Source of the DNA: Rickettsiales bacterium
Lineage (GTDB): Bacteria; Pseudomonadota; Alphaproteobacteria; Rs-D84
DNA length: 10,241 nt
Direction of reading: 5' to 3'
Assembly: GCA_031273075.1 (NCBI GenBank)
Contig: JAISSM010000032.1
Location: forward strand, 1-10,241
Shown here piece by piece: positions 5,674-10,241 of this stretch (position 1 is its first letter; each line of letters opens with the position of its first letter). The notes under the pieces were generated by a model. The model saw only the letters and a list, made by a program, of their open reading frames with translations, had not been told where the DNA came from and ran no database searches. Position numbers and translations under genes: made by a program.

Positions 5674-6535
5674 AATCATAGACTTCGTTCGTGTCGTGGC
5701 GCGCGAAATGCCTCTCGTCCCACCGCGCGCGGCCGTCGTCCGCATTGCCGCCGCGGGCTTTGCGCGCCTTGTATTCCTCTTTCGATTTCACGGAATAATG
5801 GTTCACCCGTATCCTTTCGATCGAAAGGACATAATCGCGGAAAGGCAGAATCGCGCGCCCGTTTTCATCGACCGTTTTTCCGATAACTTTTTGGACGTGC
5901 ACGCTGTATCCGCAGTCGTCCGCGATGAACATCGGGCGGACTATGCTTTTAAGCGACACAGTTTTTTTCGCGCGCATTCTGTAATTCTCTATGACAAGCC
6001 CGTTCGGTTTTTCAACGCGGCTGTTCGATCCATAGTTGGCCCAGCCGATGGAAAGCTGAACCGCATCGGCGGGCAGGGTCCTTAAAAAATCCGCGACCGC
6101 GCCTTTCGAGGCCACGACGAATTCGTCCAAGTCGATAAAGCAAAGCCACGAAGTTTTTCCAACCGCCCGGCGCGCGGCGTCAAGGTACGCGGGCTTTTGC
6201 ATGCCGCGACCCGGCCATTTTGCATATTCCGCCAGGCCTTTTTCAATATAAGGGGCAAGGATTTCTTCAACATTATCGGTCGAATCGTTGTCGTACAGAT
6301 AAAAATATTCGACCCCTTGGAGGATGTGGAAGTCCAGCCATTCCCTTATATACGCGCCCTCGTTCTTCAAAATCGCGGCCGCGGACAGAAAGCGCGCGGG
6401 ATTCGTTTTCGATTCGGCCGCGGCGATTTTTTCAAATCCATCCCGGTCGCGCGCAAGGCCGTATATGCCGCTGAAAATGCAGTGGAAAATCCATCTTACG
6501 GGCCTTGCCGCGCGAAAGAGAGAATATAAAATCAT
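5639..6535 (-). CDS. GT92/GT2-like glycosyltransferase
   Basis: This 298-aa protein has the hallmarks of Glyco_transf_92 and the related Glyco_tranf_2_4 group. AAILKNEGAYIREWLDFHILQGVEYFYLYDNDSTDN spans 53-88 (quoted here only as landmarks KNEG, EWLDFH and YDNDS). FIDLDEFV at 133-140 carries the acidic metal-binding motif. The C-terminal histidine motif is RVNHYSVKSKEEY (253-265), followed by KARKARGG. The N-terminal 25 residues are hydrophobic and basic (LFRAARPVRWIFHCIFSGIYGL), perhaps a membrane-peripheral anchor. It faces the polysaccharide operon and overlaps its last gene by 35 bp tail to tail. It likely belongs to the same pathway but under its own promoter. The ATG at 6533-6535 has no Shine-Dalgarno and lies about 3 nt after the predicted transcription start. 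Confidence 0.85.
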   Translation of the reverse strand: MILYSLFRAARPVRWIFHCIFSGIYGLARDRDGFEKIAAAESKTNPARFLSAAAILKNEGAYIREWLDFHILQGVEYFYLYDNDSTDNVEEILAPYIEKGLAEYAKWPGRGMQKPAYLDAARRAVGKTSWLCFIDLDEFVVASKGAVADFLRTLPADAVQLSIGWANYGSNSRVEKPNGLVIENYRMRAKKTVSLKSIVRPMFIADDCGYSVHVQKVIGKTVDENGRAILPFRDYVLSIERIRVNHYSVKSKEEYKARKARGGNADDGRARWDERHFARHDTNEVYDFIMENWVPLLS

Positions 6536-6544
6536 AACGGGATT

Positions 6545-6573
6545 ATTCTACAATAGTCGATAGTGATTAACAA
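6545..6573 (-). promoter_or_regulatory. Promoter of the minus-strand glycosyltransferase, apparently leaderless
   Basis: On the minus strand TTGTTA (6568-6573), a 17-nt spacer and TAGAAT (6545-6550) precede the ATG at 6535. The predicted start is near 6538, leaving a leader of about 2-3 nt. The -35 box is made of heptamer-tract sequence. Confidence 0.5.
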
Positions 6574-6662
6574 TTAAAAATTATTGTGATACGGGATTCG
6601 GGATTCGCGATTCGGGATTCGTGCTTTCATATCACATATCACATTTACGGGGAACTTTATTG
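6551..6662. repeat. Heptamer mosaic filling the divergent intergenic region
   Basis: Cut every 7 nt from 6551, the region gives 16 units: CAATAGT, CGATAGT, GATTAAC, AATTAAA, AATTATT, GTGATAC, GGGATTC, GGGATTC, GCGATTC, GGGATTC, GTGCTTT, CATATCA, CATATCA, CATTTAC, GGGGAAC and TTTATTG. Adjacent units within each family differ at 0-3 positions, and the phase is unbroken across four or five families. It carries parts of both divergent promoters. Confidence 0.8.
6649..6660. repeat. Recurring 12-bp box GGGGAACTTTAT
   Basis: The same 12-mer is found at 4717-4728, 6649-6660 and 10049-10060. At 10002-10010 the related end GAGGGGAAC closes a multi-hairpin repeat, so the box is probably the residual right end of that element. 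Here it immediately precedes the -35 region of the helicase promoter. Confidence 0.6.
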
Positions 6663-6687
6663 AATAATGGATATTTTGTAGTATAAT
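6660..6687 (+). promoter_or_regulatory. Promoter of the AddA-like helicase, apparently leaderless
   Basis: TTGAAT (6660-6665), a 16-nt spacer and a perfect TATAAT (6682-6687) precede the ATG at 6694. The predicted start coincides with the ATG itself and no Shine-Dalgarno exists, so a leaderless mRNA is expected. Confidence 0.55.
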
Positions 6688-6693
6688 TCCAAA

Positions 6694-9201
6694 ATGGCGC
6701 GGAAAATCACGCTTTCAAACGAACAGGCCGGCGCGGTCGATCCCGCCGTCAACATCGTCGTTCAGGCGAACGCCGGAACCGGCAAGACTTTCGTTCTGGT
6801 TCAGCGGCTGCTTCGCATATTGTTCCGCGAATATCAGGCGGATGCAAATCGGGAAAAGCCGCGCGGAATACTTTGCCTGACCTACACCAACGCCGGGGCC
6901 GCGGAAATGCGGAATCGGATCTTGTCGGCAATTATGGAATGGGCGCGCGCGGAAAATACTGAGCTTCGCGAACTTTTGCGCGGCATCGCGCACAATCCAA
7001 AGCCGACCGACGACGATATTCAAATGGCGCGAAAGATTTTTTATCACTTCATAGACAATCCGCACGCCCTTAAAATCCAAACTATTCACAGTTTTTGCGA
7101 AGACATTCTCCGCCGCTTTCCGTTCGAGGCCGATGTTCCGCCCGCATGGCGCCTTGTTTCGGGGGCGGAACAAAAACGGCTTCTTAAAGACACTTTCGCG
7201 GAACTTCTCATGGGCAAAGAAACAAACCTTCAAGACGCGTTCGACAATATTTTGGGGCTGGTATCAGAGTATTCTTTGGACGCGTTGCTCGAATCCATTC
7301 TGGAACAATACAAGCGCATAATTTTATTGAAACAAAATCCCAACTTCCCGGGCTATGTAATTGAAAAAACAAAGAAATTCTTAAATGCGGATAAAGAGCC
7401 TAAAAAACCCGATTTTGACGGAAACTTTGAACAAATCCTTACAAAAACGGGCGATATCCGTAAAAAACTTACCCCCGGGGAGATGGCCGTTGCAAGCGAG
7501 GTTTACGCCTGGGATCAATTTCAAAAGAACCTTCGGATTTTGAAAACGTCCGCGGATTTTCTTGTTCTTTGCAACGCCTTCGCGGACAAATATATCGAAC
7601 TTAAAAACAGGCGCGGGCTTTTGGATTTCGACGACATGCTTTTCAAGACCATGATCATGTTCCAAAACCCGAAAGTCATGGGCCAGGTGCTGGAACAACT
7701 GGACTTCAATCTTAAACATATTCTGGTGGACGAGGCCCAGGACAACTCTCCCGTAATGTGGAAGATAATTTTTTCCATGCTTGAAAATTTTTGGACGACG
7801 GGGGATTTGCAAAATCCAAGGTCCCTGTTCGTGGTCGGCGACATAAAGCAATCGATTTTCTCGTTCCAAGGGGCGGACCCGAAAGAATTCGCCGACATTC
7901 CCCTTAAAATCAAGGGCATGACGAGGAACGATTTGCGGCAATACGAAACGGTTCCCCTGTTGGAATCGCGAAGGACCTCGCGGCCCGTCCTGGACGTTAT
8001 GGATCATTTTTTCAACACGGCCGACCTTGCCGGATTTCCCAAAGGAACGCGTCATAAGTGTTGGCGCGAAGACGATTTCGGATACGTCGAAATAAATCCC
8101 CAATATCTAAAATCAAACGAATCGGAAGAGCTTGAAAGCGTTCGGAAAAGGTACGCAAAAAAAATCGCGGACAAGATAGAAAGTTTAGTTAAAGACGAAA
8201 AAATCCCGGAGGAAGACATAATGGTTTTGGTGCAAAGGCGCAACCCTTTCGCCCCCCTTTTGACGCGGGAATTAAAGCGCAAAGGCATAGCCACCGCGGG
8301 GTCCGACAGAATCGTTCTTCCAGAATTCCCCCCTGTCAGGGATTTGTTGAACCTTATCAGGTTCGTTCTGGGTGCGGATGATCCGGAAAACGACGCGGCG
8401 CTCGGCTTCGTGCTTCGCGGGCCCGTATGCGGGTTTTCGGAAAAAGAACTTTATGATTTGTGCGCGGGGCGCGACCTTAAAAAATCCCTTTATCAAACGC
8501 TTTCGGAAAAGCGGCCCGACACATATAAAGAACTTGCCGATTTGGTTTTGCTTAAAAACCTTGCCCCGTTCGGGTTCCTCTCAAAAGTCCTTAAAAAATA
8601 CAGGGAAAAAATTCTGGGCGCGGCGGGCCGGCCGGCCATAGAGCCTTTGGACGAATTCATGACGCTCGCCCTTTCGTACGAGAGGACGAAGGCGGGCGGG
8701 CTTATGGGATTTCTCCGCTGGTTTTTGGACGGCGAAAACGAGATCCGGCGCGATATGGAGGCGGGCGCGGGCGTTCGAATTCTTACGGCGCATTCGTCCA
8801 AAGGCTTAGAGGCGCCGGTCGTGTTTCTTATCGACACGACGAAAAATCCGCAAAGCCCGAGGCGGCAAAAACCGTTTGCCTCCCTTTGTCCGGAGGAGGG
8901 CGTTTTCATATGCAAGGCGGGCGAAGGTTCAAGCGCAAGGTTCGACCATGCCAAAGAAATCGAATCGGTTAGGCTGACGGAAGAGTATTGGCGGCTTCTT
9001 TACGTGGCCATGTCGCGCGCGCGCGATCGTCTTTACATATTCGGATGCCAGGAAAGGGGAAATTCGGACTCTTGGCACTCTTTATTGTACCGAACCGTTC
9101 GGGATATGCCGGGGGCGGAGGTTTCGGACGACGGCGTTATAACCGTCAAAAATGACGTCAAAAAAGCCGGGACGCAAACATCAACCGGTTCGAGTAACTA
9201 A
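6694..9201 (+). CDS. addA: AddA-type UvrD-family helicase lacking the C-terminal nuclease domain
   Basis: This is a superfamily 1A DNA helicase of 835 aa with a full motif set. It has a Q-like motif LSNEQ (7-11), Walker A ANAGTGKT (25-32), Ia LTYTNAGAAEMRNRI (62-76) and TIHSFCEDILRRFP (130-143). It also has LDFDDML (310-316), Walker B VDEAQD (345-350), III VVGDIKQSIFSFQGA (380-394), IV ESRRTSRPV (424-432), V LTAHSSKGLEAPVVFL (697-712) and VI EEYWRLLYVAMSRARDRLYIFG (763-784). The wording of motifs III, V and VI is that of alphaproteobacterial AddA, the double-strand-break repair helicase-nuclease. Typical AddA runs to about 1,100 residues or more with a PD-(D/E)XK nuclease at the end. This one stops about 50 residues after motif VI with a low-complexity tail (KKAGTQTSTGSSN). 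No addB is adjacent in the window. It may be a motor-only repair helicase or a UvrD relative. Gene symbol is by similarity only. Confidence 0.85.
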   Translation: MARKITLSNEQAGAVDPAVNIVVQANAGTGKTFVLVQRLLRILFREYQADANREKPRGILCLTYTNAGAAEMRNRILSAIMEWARAENTELRELLRGIAHNPKPTDDDIQMARKIFYHFIDNPHALKIQTIHSFCEDILRRFPFEADVPPAWRLVSGAEQKRLLKDTFAELLMGKETNLQDAFDNILGLVSEYSLDALLESILEQYKRIILLKQNPNFPGYVIEKTKKFLNADKEPKKPDFDGNFEQILTKTGDIRKKLTPGEMAVASEVYAWDQFQKNLRILKTSADFLVLCNAFADKYIELKNRRGLLDFDDMLFKTMIMFQNPKVMGQVLEQLDFNLKHILVDEAQDNSPVMWKIIFSMLENFWTTGDLQNPRSLFVVGDIKQSIFSFQGADPKEFADIPLKIKGMTRNDLRQYETVPLLESRRTSRPVLDVMDHFFNTADLAGFPKGTRHKCWREDDFGYVEINPQYLKSNESEELESVRKRYAKKIADKIESLVKDEKIPEEDIMVLVQRRNPFAPLLTRELKRKGIATAGSDRIVLPEFPPVRDLLNLIRFVLGADDPENDAALGFVLRGPVCGFSEKELYDLCAGRDLKKSLYQTLSEKRPDTYKELADLVLLKNLAPFGFLSKVLKKYREKILGAAGRPAIEPLDEFMTLALSYERTKAGGLMGFLRWFLDGENEIRRDMEAGAGVRILTAHSSKGLEAPVVFLIDTTKNPQSPRRQKPFASLCPEEGVFICKAGEGSSARFDHAKEIESVRLTEEYWRLLYVAMSRARDRLYIFGCQERGNSDSWHSLLYRTVRDMPGAEVSDDGVITVKNDVKKAGTQTSTGSSN

Positions 9202-9224
9202 TTGAAAAACAAAGGAATAATGTT

Positions 9225-9926
9225 ATGAAGATAATTTTGGACTGCGACGAGGTGATAATCGAAAATACCATGACCGCAAAGGCCGCGTATTTGGCCTTGG
9301 TCGATCCGAGCGCCGATATTCCGGATTACACCTATCCGTCCCGATGGCCGGTTTTCGGCTCCGATCCCGACGGGCGAAAGAAGTTCGAGGATTTTTTCCA
9401 AATATACAGAAACAGCGAATATTACGTCAAGGCGCCGCCCATGCCCGGCGCAATCGAAGGCATTCGCGCGCTTAAAAGCCAAGGGCACGATTTGCACGTC
9501 ATCACCGCGGTCGGCGGACAAGACGATTCCGGCGCCCAGGATCGGCGGCGCGAATATCTCGAATCCCTGGTCGGCAAAAACGTTTTCACAAAAATCACGC
9601 ACGTCGCCATGTTCGAAAGCAAAAAAGACCTTATGGCGAAAATCGGCGCCGAAGTCCTCGTCGACGACGGGTCCGCGAACATCACGGCCGCCTTGGAACT
9701 CGGGATGCGCGGCATTTGGTTCCGGTTTCGGGCGAACAAGTATATCATAGACCGGGTTATGTCCGGCGACGACGGCAACCGCGACAGTTTCTGGACCTAT
9801 GACGCAAAACTTCTTCGCGAGAAGGCCGTCGTCGCCGACGGGTGGGAGGAAGTCGTTAGGATAATTAACAATTGGCAGATAGCAGGTAGCAAATTAAGTT
9901 CCCCTCCGTCGGAGGGGTGGCCCTGA
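9225..9926 (+). CDS. HAD-family 5'(3')-deoxyribonucleotidase-like protein
   Basis: This 233-aa protein matches the HAD phosphatases of the NT5C (5' nucleotidase, deoxy) type. Motif I LDCDEVI (5-11) has the nucleophile Asp6 and acid/base Asp8. Motif II is HVITA (91-95, Thr94), the motif III lysine is in SKKDLM (132-137), and motif IV is VLVDDGSANI (145-154). A cap segment between motifs I and II (about 15-75) is rich in aromatic residues, as in deoxyribonucleotidases. It would dephosphorylate a (deoxy)nucleoside monophosphate or a similar small phosphate ester. AAAGGA lies 8 nt before the ATG, and the gene is 23 bp after the helicase, so co-transcription is likely. Residues 214-233 (NNWQIAGSK, then LSSPPSEGWP) are encoded by a heptamer tract and the first arm of a multi-hairpin repeat. 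The original stop was therefore probably lost and replaced. Confidence 0.75.
   Translation: MKIILDCDEVIIENTMTAKAAYLALVDPSADIPDYTYPSRWPVFGSDPDGRKKFEDFFQIYRNSEYYVKAPPMPGAIEGIRALKSQGHDLHVITAVGGQDDSGAQDRRREYLESLVGKNVFTKITHVAMFESKKDLMAKIGAEVLVDDGSANITAALELGMRGIWFRFRANKYIIDRVMSGDDGNRDSFWTYDAKLLREKAVVADGWEEVVRIINNWQIAGSKLSSPPSEGWP
9864..9898. repeat. Heptamer tract inside the 3' end of the nucleotidase gene
   Basis: The units are ATTAACA, ATTGGCA, GATAGCA, GGTAGCA and AATTAAG, in unbroken 7-bp phase and translated as part of the protein's tail. It contains the third copy of the 19-mer CAGATAGCAGGTAGCAAAT (9876-9894). Confidence 0.8.
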
Positions 9927-10010
9927 AAGGGCCGGGGTGGTTTTCCAAGCACGCGCAACCACCCCGTCTTTTACGCTTCGCGTAAAATCCACCCCTCCAT
10001 AGAGGGGAAC
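9898..10010. repeat. Multi-hairpin repeat element with 9-bp terminal inverted repeats
   Basis: The ends GTTCCCCTC (9898-9906) and GAGGGGAAC (10002-10010) are perfect inverted repeats. Inside are five stem-loops: CCCCTCC/GGAGGGG (9901-9917), GGCCC/GGGCC (9919-9933), GGGGTGGTT/AACCACCCC (9934-9965), TTTTACGC/GCGTAAAA (9969-9987) and CCCCTC/GAGGGG (9992-10007). No coding capacity is apparent. Similar GGGGTGG/CCACCCC structured repeats occur in many bacterial genomes, so it is probably a non-autonomous REP- or MITE-like element. It may also act as a transcription terminator after the nucleotidase gene. Confidence 0.75.
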
Positions 10011-10030
10011 TCATGCTCTGCATATTTGAA

Positions 10031-10060
10031 CAACCACCCATTCATAGAGGGGAACTTTAT
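10031..10060. repeat. Decayed right end of the same multi-hairpin repeat
   Basis: CAACCACCC joins directly to ATTCATAGAGGGGAACTTTAT. Positions 10034-10056 match 9989-10011 at 21 of 23 sites, and the start resembles CAACCACCCC at 9956-9965. It looks like an internally deleted copy about 20 bp from the intact element. It ends on the stop codon of the minus-strand gene. Confidence 0.65.
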
Positions 10061-10241
10061 TATCGTACGGTGAAGGTTTCGCCGAAGCGGGCCGCGCCGT
10101 TGTCGCCGAATGTGCATTGGAGCGATTCATAGCCGGCTTTTAATTGGGCTTTTTTCATGGCAACGTTGGTCAATATCCCCGCCGCAGCGCCCACCACCGC
10201 CCCGCCCGCCGCGTCCGCCAAAAGGCGCGTGGTATTGAACT
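10060..10241 (-). CDS. C-terminal end of a glycine-zipper protein, N-terminus outside window
   Basis: A minus-strand frame is open from the right edge to TAA at 10060-10062, giving 60 codons of C-terminus. It begins FNTTRLLADAAGGAVVGAAA and continues ILTNVAMKKAQLKAGYESLQ, then CTFGDNGAARFGETFTVR. The AGGAVVGAAAGIL stretch is an Ala/Gly-rich small-residue zipper that could insert into or pack against a membrane. It is followed by a basic patch and a short beta-rich tail with one cysteine. Such tails occur in envelope or surface proteins of alphaproteobacteria, but the family cannot be named from this fragment. The absence of any in-frame stop and the protein-like composition support a real gene. 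Confidence 0.65.
   Translation of the reverse strand, partial: FNTTRLLADAAGGAVVGAAAGILTNVAMKKAQLKAGYESLQCTFGDNGAARFGETFTVR

Noticed and set aside
6551..6662. CRISPR array or protein-binding iteron origin
   Set aside because: Units are 7 bp with no spacers, far too short for CRISPR repeats. The unit sequence changes along the tract and no replication gene is adjacent, so an iteron origin is not supported.
7381..8103. Minus-strand frame of 240 codons inside the helicase gene
   Set aside because: It is antisense to conserved helicase motifs II and III and is a shadow frame.
1..10241. tRNA, rRNA, phage, toxin-antitoxin or defence island genes
   Set aside because: No cloverleaf, rRNA-like stretch, integrase, phage structural gene or known defence protein was recognised. 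The AddA-like helicase alone is not evidence of a defence system.

Overview
The window reads as a chromosomal segment of an alphaproteobacterium, probably from a poorly characterised lineage. The basis is an AddA-type helicase with alphaproteobacterial-style motifs (DEAQD, VGDIKQSIFSFQGA, GLEAPVVFL), a 31-bp-arm palindromic intergenic element of the 'GTCATCCCGCGG...' kind common in that class, and a glycine-zipper protein C-terminus. The lineage is an inference. Coding DNA is GC-rich with many GCG/CGC runs. Intergenic DNA is AT-richer and full of repeats.

Layout. (1) 1-1111, minus: a membrane-anchored coiled-coil protein running off the left edge, with a near-consensus promoter that overlaps a perfect inverted repeat. 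(2) 1112-1877: a repeat-dense intergenic region holding a heptamer tract, a three-hairpin element, a possible 103-aa small gene (minus) with an 11-T run near its start, and a large palindromic element. (3) 1878-5673, plus: a surface-polysaccharide operon of a GT2-like glycosyltransferase, a Stealth-family sugar-phosphate transferase and two tandem Caps_synth-type glycosyltransferases. The first three genes overlap by 4 and 1 bp. (4) 5639-6535, minus: a convergent GT92/GT2-like glycosyltransferase. (5) 6536-6693: a divergent promoter region built almost entirely of 7-bp units. (6) 6694-9926, plus: an AddA-like helicase lacking its usual C-terminal nuclease, then a HAD-type 5'(3')-deoxyribonucleotidase-like gene. 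(7) 9927-10241: a multi-hairpin repeat, a decayed copy of it, and the C-terminus of a minus-strand glycine-zipper protein.

The five glycosyltransferase-class genes probably act together on a capsule or other surface glycan. The Stealth protein suggests that sugar-1-phosphate (phosphodiester) linkages are part of it. The helicase/nucleotidase pair is an unrelated DNA and nucleotide metabolism unit.

The most unusual signals are non-coding. Intergenic tracts keep a strict 7-bp phase while the unit sequence changes, and they supply stop codons and C-terminal tails to neighbouring genes. Several promoters put the predicted transcription start at or within about 3 nt of the ATG, suggesting leaderless mRNAs. 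The two Caps_synth paralogs share a 189-nt block with only 3 differences inside otherwise diverged genes, which points to gene conversion. I found no clear new defence or mobile system.
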